NCBI GenBank assembly: GCA_903824295.1
Contig: CAIJWE010000068.1
Span: 31,959-95,958 of the forward strand
Source of the DNA: an uncultured Chlorobiaceae bacterium
GTDB taxonomy: Bacteria; Bacteroidota; Chlorobiia; Chlorobiales; Chlorobiaceae
Direction of reading: 5' to 3'
Length of the DNA: 64,000 bases
The stretch's first letter is position 1. Each line of letters starts with the position of its first letter. The notes under the pieces are model-generated. The model saw only the letters and a program-made list of their open reading frames with translations, ran no database searches and was not told the DNA's origin. The position numbers were made by a program, and so were the translations under genes. Positions 56,744 through 64,000 of the stretch are shown here, one piece after another.

Positions 56744-57718
56744 GTGAATATCAAGGATGTTGTTGCATCGGTAGCCGATGAGATTAAGATTTTTCAGCAG
56801 AGGTACAAGGTGGTACTTCATGCCCAGAATACGCTGGTCGATAAGGTTACCCGCTATGTGCTCCGCCAGCAGGGAAAGCAGATTCGTCCTGCAATGGTTT
56901 TGCTTGCCGCACAGGTGTGTGGAGGGGTGAGTGAATCAACCTATCGGGCAGCCATCATGGTCGAGTTGCTTCATTCGGCAACACTGATTCATGATGACGT
57001 GGTGGATGGTGCTGAAATGAGGCGGGGGATAGCGTCCATCAATGCGCTGTGGAAAAACAAAATTTCGGTGCTTATTGGCGATTATCTTCTTTCGAAGGGG
57101 CTTTTGTACTCCCTCGAATATAAGGATTATGGCTTTCTCCACATGGTTTCAGAAGCGGTACGCCGCATGAGCGAGGGGGAAATTTTACAGATACAGAAAA
57201 CCCGCAGCCTTGATATTTCCGAAGAGGATTATCTGAGCGTTATTGCTGACAAGACAGCATCGCTTATTTCTTCGGCTTGTGCCATGGGTGCAATGAGCGC
57301 AACAACTGATGAGGGGCGAATTGCAGCACTGAAAAGTTACGGGGAGTATCTTGGACTCGCTTTCCAGATTCGTGATGATTTGCTCGACTATACCGGCGAT
57401 TCAAAAAAAACCGGCAAGCAGATGGGTATCGATATCAAGGATAAGAAAATAACGCTTCCCCTCATATACGCGCTTCGTCATGCACCGGTTGCTCAGCAGA
57501 GGGCGATTCGCTCCATATTGAAGAGTTCCCGCAAAAGGGCGGTGAAAAGTGGTGAGGTTATCGCGTTTGTTACCGAAAAGGGAGGGCTCGCCTATTCCGC
57601 TGAAGTTGCAGAGGGATTTGCTGCAAAAGCGGTAGCCTCAATCAGCTCTTTTCCTGACAGCCCGGCAAAAAAATCGTTGCTGCTGCTGGTGGATTTTGTC
57701 ATGAAAAGAGAGTATTGA
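56744..57718 (+). CDS. Polyprenyl diphosphate synthase
   Basis: About 324 residues from GTG 56744, chosen because GGGGA stands 5 bases upstream; a TTG at 56729 is an alternative. Trans-isoprenyl synthase with both Asp-rich motifs: LIHDDVVDGAEMRRG and FQIRDDLLDYTGD. It would build the side chain for menaquinone or another long isoprenoid; chain length cannot be read by eye. The C-terminus ends in a Lys/Arg cluster. Confidence 0.9.
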   Translation: MNIKDVVASVADEIKIFQQRYKVVLHAQNTLVDKVTRYVLRQQGKQIRPAMVLLAAQVCGGVSESTYRAAIMVELLHSATLIHDDVVDGAEMRRGIASINALWKNKISVLIGDYLLSKGLLYSLEYKDYGFLHMVSEAVRRMSEGEILQIQKTRSLDISEEDYLSVIADKTASLISSACAMGAMSATTDEGRIAALKSYGEYLGLAFQIRDDLLDYTGDSKKTGKQMGIDIKDKKITLPLIYALRHAPVAQQRAIRSILKSSRKRAVKSGEVIAFVTEKGGLAYSAEVAEGFAAKAVASISSFPDSPAKKSLLLLVDFVMKREY

Positions 57719-57795
57719 TTTCTGCCATAGCTTCAGAGAAAGGCGTTTTGACTGCAAAAGAGACAATATTACCGTAACAACAGTTTGACAGTGAC

Positions 57796-58530
57796 ATGAA
57801 AAAAGCAGGCTTGATCGTTCTTTTACTTATCGGGTTTGTTGTGATTTTCGACAAGCTGATTATGCCATTTTATATCTCTCAGGGAAGCGTGAAGGTTGTT
57901 CCTGACGTCCTTAACCTGGATTACGAGGATGCTTCGGAGCGGTTGCGGCAGGTCGGTTTTGAGGCAATAAAAAGTTACAATGTCAAATACCTCAGCCAGA
58001 TTAATTCCAATATTGTCCTCTCCCAGATGCCTGAAGCAGGAACAGAGGTCAAGCCCGGCAGAAAGGTCTACCTTGTCGTCAACAAGCGTGAAAAGCCCGC
58101 CTTTTTCATGCCTGATTTATCGGGACGGGCTGAGTTTGATGCCCGTCAAATGGCGTACCGTATGGAGATGGTGATTCAGGATGTCCAGAGCACTCCCATA
58201 ACCACACCAGAGATGGACGGAAGGGTCATGAGCCAGTCGATTCCTGCGCGAACCATCGTGAAGTCAGGTACGGCATTTTCTCTTGTTGTCGGCAGGTATC
58301 AGGCGCCGGTTGAAGGGGCAAAAACAACTGCCGTGCCAAATGTCCTTGGCATGTCTCTTGTTCAGGCACAACAGGTTATTGCCGATGCCGGCCTTCCGAT
58401 GGGCAAGATCACGACCGAATATTCGTCTCTTCTGGTACCCAATACGGTTATCAGTCAACGGCCAGGTGTTGGTACCCTTGTCTCTGCCGATCAACCGGTT
58501 GAACTGACGGTGGTTAATATGGCAGAGTAG
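57796..58530 (+). CDS. PASTA-domain membrane protein
   Basis: 244 residues. N-terminal anchor helix (about 4-27), then three PASTA repeats (about 35-102, 103-175, 180-243), each with the VP-V-G---A---L pattern. PASTA domains bind muropeptides or beta-lactams in kinases and penicillin-binding proteins; here no catalytic domain is present. Follows the prenyl synthase by 77 bases. Confidence 0.85.
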   Translation: MKKAGLIVLLLIGFVVIFDKLIMPFYISQGSVKVVPDVLNLDYEDASERLRQVGFEAIKSYNVKYLSQINSNIVLSQMPEAGTEVKPGRKVYLVVNKREKPAFFMPDLSGRAEFDARQMAYRMEMVIQDVQSTPITTPEMDGRVMSQSIPARTIVKSGTAFSLVVGRYQAPVEGAKTTAVPNVLGMSLVQAQQVIADAGLPMGKITTEYSSLLVPNTVISQRPGVGTLVSADQPVELTVVNMAE

Positions 58531-58536
58531 CCGTTA

Positions 58537-58707
58537 TCACTTATAGTTGGCTTTTTTGTACTCTTCGCGGATGTCCTTGATACCTGTTGTCCGATCGTTG
58601 CCGTCACTGATGATGCCGAAATATTCAAGAATGATGCGTACAACCAGCCAAAGGCCGACAAAAAAAATGGTGAGTGATCCCCAGAGTGTTTTGATGGTTT
58701 TTATCAT
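58537..58707 (-). CDS. Small single-pass membrane protein
   Basis: 56 residues, MIKTIKTLWG to KKANYK. Residues about 9-29 are hydrophobic, followed by a charged tail. It lies in the gap between the PASTA gene and a terminator and is too short for standard length cut-offs. No family recognised; the start has a weak ribosome site. Confidence 0.5.
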   Translation of the reverse strand: MIKTIKTLWGSLTIFFVGLWLVVRIILEYFGIISDGNDRTTGIKDIREEYKKANYK

Positions 58708-58727
58708 AGTTCAGTTTTGATAATCAT

Positions 58728-58758
58728 AAAAAAAGCCACTCCAACTGAAAGAATGGCT
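58728..58758 (-). terminator. Terminator of the small charged-protein gene
   Basis: On the minus strand, AGCCATTC pairs with GAGTGGCT (one T-G pair) with a nine-base loop, then seven Ts. It lies 30 bases after the stop at 58789. Confidence 0.8.
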
Positions 58759-58788
58759 CTGCAGCATTGATAAAACGGCACTATTGAT

Positions 58789-58998
58789 TCAGTCGGTAAG
58801 GGAGTCCTCTGCCTCAAACCAGTCATCTGAATCCGATCCCTCTTTTTTACCTTTTTCCAGCCACCGGTAGTATGCCGCCAGTTTCACCTGCTCTTCACGC
58901 ATTTTTGCCCTGAGTTCAGCCTGATCAGCTTTGCTCTCATCGTCCGTGTTTCTTTTCTCCATTTTGCTCTCCTCTTTATTATCAGGACGTTTCGGCAT
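58789..58998 (-). CDS. Small charged protein, DUF2934-like
   Basis: 69 residues, dominated by Lys, Glu and Asp. The segment AAYYRWLEKGKKEGSDSDDWFEAE (residues about 41-64) is the DUF2934 pattern (W-x2-G-x2-G-x-DxxDW-x2-AE). Function unknown. Followed by a good terminator. Confidence 0.75.
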   Translation of the reverse strand: MPKRPDNKEESKMEKRNTDDESKADQAELRAKMREEQVKLAAYYRWLEKGKKEGSDSDDWFEAEDSLTD

Positions 58999-59089
58999 TC
59001 GTTACTCTCCTGAAGATAAAAAATAATCCTCTCTTTTTGTAACCACCTCTGTCAAGGCCAGAGAGGTTTTTTCTCTCGGATAGATCAGC

Positions 59090-60121
59090 TCACTTCTGCT
59101 GCAAGCGCCGTCCAAGAGCACTGAACGTAATGACGAGCAGGATGGTGAGTGCTTCGATGATCATGAATATATCCTTTGGAATATAGGCGTTGACCGTCAG
59201 TCCGCCATATTCGAGCACCCCGAAAAAGAGAGCCGAGAGGAGTATCCACAACGGATGAGCACCGGCAAGGAGTGCAACGGCAATGCCTGTAAATCCGACA
59301 CCGCCGGTCATTCCTGCTTCAAAGGAGTGTCGGTAGCCGAGTACAATGTTTGCCGCTCCAAGACCTGCGGCAGCCCCGCCGAGCCCCATGGCAATGAGCG
59401 TGTGCATCCCCGCATTGATTCCGCCGTAGCGTGCGGCATCAGGTTGCAGCCCCACAGCCCGCATCTCATAACCAAACCTCGATGAAAAGATGAGCATCTG
59501 GAACAGCAGGGCAACACCAATAGCCAAAATGGTGCTGAGATTTGCCGGTGAGCTGGCAAACCAACCGGTGAGGGCGCCGAATGACGGTATGGCGGCGGCG
59601 TCGGTGATCGGTGCAGTGTGAACCGTAGAGGGAACAGCAAAGTGCCAGGTCAGAAGATATCCGGTAATGCCCTGGGCAATGAAATTCAGCATGATGGTTC
59701 CAATAACCTCATTGACGCCGAAGCGTACCTTGAGCACCGCAGCCAGAAGCGCCCATCCGGCTCCGGCCGCCATGGCCGAGATGATGCAGAGGGTGATGGA
59801 GGCCGGCGCAGGCACCCAGGAAGGAAGCATGGCGCCCGTCATTGCCGCAGCGAAGGCGCCCAGCAGCAACTGCCCTTCAGCTCCGATATTGAAGAGCCTG
59901 ACCTGGAAAGGAAGGGCAACGGCCAGAGCGACAAAAATGAGCGTTGTCATTCTGAAAAGTACCTGCCCGGTTCCATAAGCCGAGCCAAAGGTTGCATGGA
60001 ACATTTTCAGGAAAATCATAAGAGGATCTCTTCCGGCCATAAAAATGATCAGGGAGCTGACAACAAGGGCAGAGAGTATCGAGAGGATGGGTATAAGCAA
60101 TCTTGTGCTCTTTCGATTCAT
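59090..60121 (-). CDS. BMP-type ABC importer permease
   Basis: 343 residues with about nine hydrophobic helices; GAEGQLLLGAFAA and ASPANLSTI, then the RYGGINAGMHTLIAMGLGGAAAGLGA region are the pattern of the branched-chain/simple-sugar permease family used by BMP nucleoside importers. It starts 15 bases after the ATPase gene. Usual systems carry two different permeases; only this one is in the cluster. Confidence 0.88.
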   Translation of the reverse strand: MNRKSTRLLIPILSILSALVVSSLIIFMAGRDPLMIFLKMFHATFGSAYGTGQVLFRMTTLIFVALAVALPFQVRLFNIGAEGQLLLGAFAAAMTGAMLPSWVPAPASITLCIISAMAAGAGWALLAAVLKVRFGVNEVIGTIMLNFIAQGITGYLLTWHFAVPSTVHTAPITDAAAIPSFGALTGWFASSPANLSTILAIGVALLFQMLIFSSRFGYEMRAVGLQPDAARYGGINAGMHTLIAMGLGGAAAGLGAANIVLGYRHSFEAGMTGGVGFTGIAVALLAGAHPLWILLSALFFGVLEYGGLTVNAYIPKDIFMIIEALTILLVITFSALGRRLQQK

Positions 60122-60136
60122 GGCGCGAAGGGTTGT

Positions 60137-61678
60137 TCAGGTGATGTGCAGACCAATCTCTTGCTGGAACTCATGACCAGAATCTCTTTTAAGCTCAACC
60201 TCCTCCCGAGTGAATTCATGGCGGATTGAGCCCTTGTAGATGCAACCGATACGTGTTGAAAGCGCAATGATCTCTTCAAGTTCAGAGGAAAGAAGAAGAA
60301 TTGCCATGCCGCTGTTGCGTGCTTCGATAATTTTTGTGTGGATGGTCTCAATTGCGCCGATATCAACCCCGCGGGTAGGCTGGGCAAGGAGAAGCAGGGA
60401 GACGGCGGGGCGGCTGAGTTCCCGGGCAAGAACCACCTTCTGCTGGTTGCCGCCAGAGAGCGCTCTGAGCGACTGGCGATCCGGCGAGCTGCAACTGAGA
60501 GCATAGTCCGAAACCATCTCTTTCGCATAGCGGTTGAGTGCATGGGTATTGAAGCCGATCCCCTGATGAAAAAAACGCTCCCGGTGTCGCCCGAAAAGAA
60601 AGTTTTCAGAAACCGTGTAGTTTGAAATAACGGCATGGCGCAGGCGGTCTTCAGGAATGTGCGAAACGCCCATGCCGGTAATTTCTGCTGGTGAGCGGCC
60701 GATGAGTGAACGTCCCTTGAGCAGCGCTTCGCCACAGATGATCGCTCCCTCGGGCACAAGACCCCAAAGCATCTGCAGCAGCTCACTCTGTCCGTTCCCT
60801 TCAACTCCGGCAATGCCGTAGATCTCTCCTGCCCTGATCATCAGAGAGAGGTCGTGAACCCGCTCAACGCCTTTTTTTGTGCGAAAACCGAGCTTGTTAA
60901 TGCTGAGGATGGTTTCGCCCGGGGAGGCTGGCGGGTTGGTGACCCTCAAGAGAAGGCTGCGCCCCACCATCATCTGCGCAAGCTCTCCTTTTGTTGTAGA
61001 TGCAGCCGGTATGGTTCCGACAATTTCGCCCCTTCTCATCACGCTCACCATGTCGGCTACGGCAAGTACTTCGTCAAGCTTGTGGGTAATAAGAATAATG
61101 GTTTTTCCCCTGTCACGAAGCGAGCGGAGCGTTGCAAAAAACCGCTCCGTTTCAAGAGGGGTGAGCACTGCGGTCGGTTCATCAAAAATCATGATGGCCG
61201 CACGACGGAAGAGGAGTTTGAGGATTTCCACCCGCTGTTGCTCTCCGATGCTCAGACTGCCAACCAGAGCGTCAGGGTCAAGAGCCAGGCCGAAAGCTTC
61301 GGCATCGTTGAGGATAAGGGCCTTGCTTTTATTAAGGGGGATGCGTTGAAAAAGACCGCACTGCTCATTGCCGAGAATGACGTTTTCGGTTACCGTCAGC
61401 TCCGGTATAAGCATGAAGTGCTGATGAACCATGCCGATGCCAGAGTGTATTGCATCACGGGGGGAGGCAAACTTTACCGCGTTACCATCGATGAACATCT
61501 CGCCTGAGGTCGGACGGTGCATGCCGTAGATGATTTTTGTCAAAGTGCTTTTTCCGGCGCCATTCTCCCCGACAAGCGCATGAATGGTGCCCTCCTCTAC
61601 CGAAAGCGAGATATTACGGTTCGCAGAAAAGCTTCCGAACTTTTTTGACAGAGCGCTCAAACGGACGGCAACAGCCAT
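60137..61678 (-). CDS. BMP-type ABC importer ATPase (two ABC domains)
   Basis: 513 residues with two ABC halves. The first has Walker A GENGAGKST, signature LSIGEQQ and Walker B IMIFDEPTAVLT. The second has a degenerate P-loop region GVEGNGQSELL and signature LSGGNQQ, as in RbsA/YufO-type ATPases. Likely imports nucleosides or sugars with the downstream permease. No binding lipoprotein is adjacent. Confidence 0.92.
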   Translation of the reverse strand: MAVAVRLSALSKKFGSFSANRNISLSVEEGTIHALVGENGAGKSTLTKIIYGMHRPTSGEMFIDGNAVKFASPRDAIHSGIGMVHQHFMLIPELTVTENVILGNEQCGLFQRIPLNKSKALILNDAEAFGLALDPDALVGSLSIGEQQRVEILKLLFRRAAIMIFDEPTAVLTPLETERFFATLRSLRDRGKTIILITHKLDEVLAVADMVSVMRRGEIVGTIPAASTTKGELAQMMVGRSLLLRVTNPPASPGETILSINKLGFRTKKGVERVHDLSLMIRAGEIYGIAGVEGNGQSELLQMLWGLVPEGAIICGEALLKGRSLIGRSPAEITGMGVSHIPEDRLRHAVISNYTVSENFLFGRHRERFFHQGIGFNTHALNRYAKEMVSDYALSCSSPDRQSLRALSGGNQQKVVLARELSRPAVSLLLLAQPTRGVDIGAIETIHTKIIEARNSGMAILLLSSELEEIIALSTRIGCIYKGSIRHEFTREEVELKRDSGHEFQQEIGLHIT

Positions 61679-61699
61679 GGTACGACGATTTTGAGGGAG

Positions 61700-62701
61700 T
61701 TAGAGCCAGCTCAACACGGTCTTGATGGAATCTTTGCTGTCAAGAGCCCTGCGGTATGCAAGTTCGTACTGCTCAACAGGAAAGACACTGGTAAAAAACT
61801 TTTCACTCTCAAGCTCTCCGCTCTCAAGCAGGGCGGAAGCCGCCTCAAGGTGAGAGAGGGCGGTAATGCCGGAGCTTATGATGACAGGCTCCTTGTGCTG
61901 TATCAGGCGGTAATCGTAGGCCATAACCTCATAATTGCCCATCAGCAGAACTTTCGCTTGCGGTTTCATCAGGCGCACGGCCTTTTCTATCAGCAAAATC
62001 CGTCCTGTGGTTTCCACAATAAGGTCATAACTGTTGTTGAACTCCTGCGTAAAATCGTCGATAGCAAGGGCAATATGCTCGGCATGAGAGAGCTGCCCTC
62101 TGATGGAGAAGGTTTCGACGGCATCAATGTGCTTGTAGCCAAGAGCGTGCAGGTACTCCGCAACCATGAGGCCGACAGAGCCAAGGCCGAGCAGCAGAAT
62201 TCGCGATGAGGCGTTGAGCTGCACTTTTTCAAGGGCACTGATTGCGTAGGCAAGCAGTCCGATGAGCAGATCGCGGTGAACAGGAGGACGGTCGAGGGCA
62301 AAAAGGTTCTGGCGTGACGTCGGGATGATTTCGGCATGGCAGCCAGCGTAGGATTCTATTCCAGTCCACCGGTCACCCCTGAAGGCATAGACAAAATCAC
62401 CGGGATGCAGGTCGGTTACTCCAGAGCCTGTTTCGAGAACCTGGCCGATAGCCTCACTGCCAGGCATGATGGGATATTTGAACACCCTCTTCGATACCGC
62501 TTTGTTGGTCAACAACAGCCGGTCAAATCCCGGTGTTATGGTGCTCGCAATGGTTTTTACCAGAACATCTCCGGGTTCAGTGGCATGATATGCGGCACTC
62601 TGCAGTTTCAGCTTGTTGGCCTTCTGCAAAACAATCGCCCGGGCTTCTCCCTTCATGGTCATAGGTCGGCAGTTACTTCGTGAACAGTTCATTTCGGTCA
62701 T
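61700..62701 (-). CDS. bchC: Zinc-less MDR dehydrogenase, BchC-like
   Basis: 333 residues as read, though the true start is probably one of the Met at residue 14 or 17. MDR fold: N-terminal groES-like domain (PIMPGSEAIGQVLETGSG) and NAD-binding Rossmann site GLGSVGLMVAEYL, without the zinc cysteines. The C-terminus (LLESGEL, then SIKTVLSW) is close in pattern to BchC, which oxidises the hydroxyethyl group to acetyl in bacteriochlorophyllide a synthesis. I propose BchC on that pattern; another MDR enzyme remains possible. Confidence 0.65.
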   Translation of the reverse strand: MTEMNCSRSNCRPMTMKGEARAIVLQKANKLKLQSAAYHATEPGDVLVKTIASTITPGFDRLLLTNKAVSKRVFKYPIMPGSEAIGQVLETGSGVTDLHPGDFVYAFRGDRWTGIESYAGCHAEIIPTSRQNLFALDRPPVHRDLLIGLLAYAISALEKVQLNASSRILLLGLGSVGLMVAEYLHALGYKHIDAVETFSIRGQLSHAEHIALAIDDFTQEFNNSYDLIVETTGRILLIEKAVRLMKPQAKVLLMGNYEVMAYDYRLIQHKEPVIISSGITALSHLEAASALLESGELESEKFFTSVFPVEQYELAYRRALDSKDSIKTVLSWL

Positions 62702-62827
62702 TGAAAGGGAGAAGATAATCAGGGAGGGGGAATATGTAAAACTGAGCTCTTTGTTTTCTTAATCAATTCATTCGGATTCCTTTGGTATGGGTAAGGCTGT
62801 TTTTGCCATAATCAGGTGAAATCGGTT

Positions 62828-63391
62828 ATGAATGCACAAGAGAATGGTATATTTGCAGTTATTTGCAAAAAATACAGCCCAACGATGTCAGAACCTGTTC
62901 AGGAAAAGCTAAAACAATCACTCCGTGCGGCAGAAGGGCTCTATCATCGTCTCGTGTTGCTCGTGGGAGAGAGCGGTTCCGGCAAGACACAGCTTCTTCG
63001 TGAATTTGCCGGAGAAATCGGGAGCGAAGTCATCAATATCAATTTGTTGCTATCGGCGGAGTTGCTTGGGTTGTCGGAAAAGCAGCGAATGCTCCATTTG
63101 CCGGAAATTCTGGATAAGATCGTGGATACAAAGCAGGTGACGGTGGTACTTGATAACATCGAAATCCTTTTCGACCAACGACTGAAGCAAGACCCATTGA
63201 AACTGCTGCAGCTCATGTCGAGAAATCGCTCAGTTATCGCCGCCTGGAATGGAAAAATTGAACAAGGCAAGCTCGTCTATGCCGAAACCGGACATTCGGA
63301 ATACCGGCAGTACGATAGTAGAGAGCTGCTTTTTGTCGCTATGGACGGAACAGCAACTCTTGAAGGTGCACATAAAAATGAGGCAGTATGA
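62828..63391 (+). CDS. brxF: BREX type 3 ATPase BrxF
   Basis: 187 residues from ATG 62828; the AGGTG at 62814-62818 is at ribosome-site distance, whereas GTG 62816 would overlap it. P-loop GESGSGKT (47-54), Walker B-like [12 protein letters not shown], and length fit BrxF, the small ATPase that opens type 3 BREX phage-defence operons. Its stop overlaps brxC by four bases (ATGA), as in known loci. Confidence 0.8.
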   Translation: MNAQENGIFAVICKKYSPTMSEPVQEKLKQSLRAAEGLYHRLVLLVGESGSGKTQLLREFAGEIGSEVININLLLSAELLGLSEKQRMLHLPEILDKIVDTKQVTVVLDNIEILFDQRLKQDPLKLLQLMSRNRSVIAAWNGKIEQGKLVYAETGHSEYRQYDSRELLFVAMDGTATLEGAHKNEAV

Positions 63392-63975
63392 AATACGGAG
63401 AGCTTCTACAGTTTGACCCCATCGAGTCAGTTTTTCAGTTGCGCGATGCAAACAAAACCAGTGCCGCTGAGCAACTTGTCAAGACCTATGTCATTTCCGA
63501 CGAAATGGCTGACCGTCTTATGCATCTTGTTTTTCCGCAGTTGCAATTCGATCATCCTGCCGATAACAAGGGATTGCTGGTAGTGGGTAATTACGGCACA
63601 GGTAAATCGCACTTGATGTCGGTGATTTCAAGCATTGCCGCAGATGCATCATTACTCCAGAGGCTAAGCCACCCGGTTGTTCGTGAGAGTGCCACTCAGA
63701 TCGCTGGTCGCTTCAAGGTGATCCGCACCGAAATTGGTGCCACCACCATGTCACTGCGGGATATCCTTGTTTCCGAACTGAAAGAGCATCTCGATACATT
63801 TGGGGTTGAGTATGTTTTTCCCGAAGCAGATACGATTAGCAGCCATAAGCGCTCATTTGAGGATATGATGGAGAAGTTTGCCCAGGTTTATCCCGAGCAG
63901 GGGTTGCTTCTTGTGGTGAGCATCTATCGAGGAGATGGTTATTTCTCGCGTGAATATATCGGTCACATCACTTGA
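63388..63975 (+). CDS. brxC: BREX BrxC/DUF6079 ATPase, interrupted
   Basis: 195 residues as read, against more than 1000 for the family. The start [21 protein letters not shown]-loop GNYGTGKS (67-74), [19 protein letters not shown] and QGLLLVV (171-177) are the DUF6079/BrxC pattern. The family continues with DELLDYLR (Walker B acids), but here the frame goes to [13 protein letters not shown] and a stop at 63973. No other frame restores DELLDYL in the remaining bases. This indicates an insertion or rearrangement near 63916-63919. Confidence 0.75.
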   Translation: MKYGELLQFDPIESVFQLRDANKTSAAEQLVKTYVISDEMADRLMHLVFPQLQFDHPADNKGLLVVGNYGTGKSHLMSVISSIAADASLLQRLSHPVVRESATQIAGRFKVIRTEIGATTMSLRDILVSELKEHLDTFGVEYVFPEADTISSHKRSFEDMMEKFAQVYPEQGLLLVVSIYRGDGYFSREYIGHIT

Positions 63976-64000
63976 ACCAGATACATGCCAGGTAGGATCA
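63919..64000. other. Foreign sequence interrupting brxC (element start)
   Basis: The last 82 bases are unrelated to BrxC. They start GTGAGC if the first GTG is retained by the gene, with a small stem (CATCT/AGATG, 63921-63937). A group II intron beginning GTGxG or the end of an insertion sequence are possible; the rest lies outside the window. Confidence 0.4.

Noticed and set aside
63388..63975. brxC disruption by a simple frameshift
   Set aside because: None of the three frames after 63918 gives DELLDYL or other BrxC sequence in the remaining bases.

Overview
This 64 kb window looks like chromosomal DNA of a green sulfur bacterium (Chlorobiales). That is an inference. It rests on a bacteriochlorophyllide dehydrogenase (BchC)-like gene, a type A RNase P RNA, a 14-heme cytochrome c with a membrane cytochrome b, LpxD and outer-membrane efflux genes (Gram-negative envelope), a lone CDP-diacylglycerol-serine phosphatidyltransferase, and gene families I associate with Chlorobi. 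No rRNA, CRISPR array or complete insertion sequence was seen.

Layout. 0-6 kb: C-terminal half of an Fe-S oxidoreductase (CCG domains), a 14-heme cytochrome/cytochrome b pair, a PLP aminotransferase, a lipoprotein and rnpB. 6-11.4 kb: zinc-ribbon protein, tRNA-Leu(CAG), rpmG, lysA, metF, comEC. 11.5-25.5 kb: patatin-like lipase, GH13 amylase, lone OppC-type permease, rplY-prs, lpxD, a GH15-DUF547 fusion, OmpA-like protein. 25.5-31.4 kb: a five-gene MacA/MacB/TolC-like export operon with two permeases. 31.5-37.1 kb: ddl, lipoyl-type acyltransferase, panB, pssA, purS-purQ.

37.3-40 kb is accessory DNA: a RloA/RloB ATPase-Toprim pair of the abortive-infection type, followed by about 0.8 kb holding decayed phage-like coding sequence that resembles a prohead protease. 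40-62.7 kb returns to housekeeping: an UMF1-type transporter, YihY, dnaX with an A-run frameshift, aspS, YjbQ, a Ca2+-type P-ATPase, an rRNA methyltransferase, sodB, coaE, tatC, a polyprenyl synthetase, a PASTA protein, part of a BMP-type nucleoside ABC importer and a bchC-like gene.

The right edge (62.8-64 kb) is the start of a type 3 BREX phage-defence locus, brxF followed by brxC. The brxC frame leaves its family sequence at residue 177, just before the expected Walker B acid, and runs into unrelated sequence and a stop. This suggests an insertion (IS or group II intron) whose remainder lies beyond the window.

Most genes are tightly packed, with many 4-base ATGA overlaps and hairpin terminators between convergent genes. 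The places that break this pattern are 39.3-40.0 kb, 46.9-47.5 kb and the last 85 bases. No wholly unknown system is obvious. The best candidates for follow-up are the interrupted BREX locus and the RloAB/phage-relic island.
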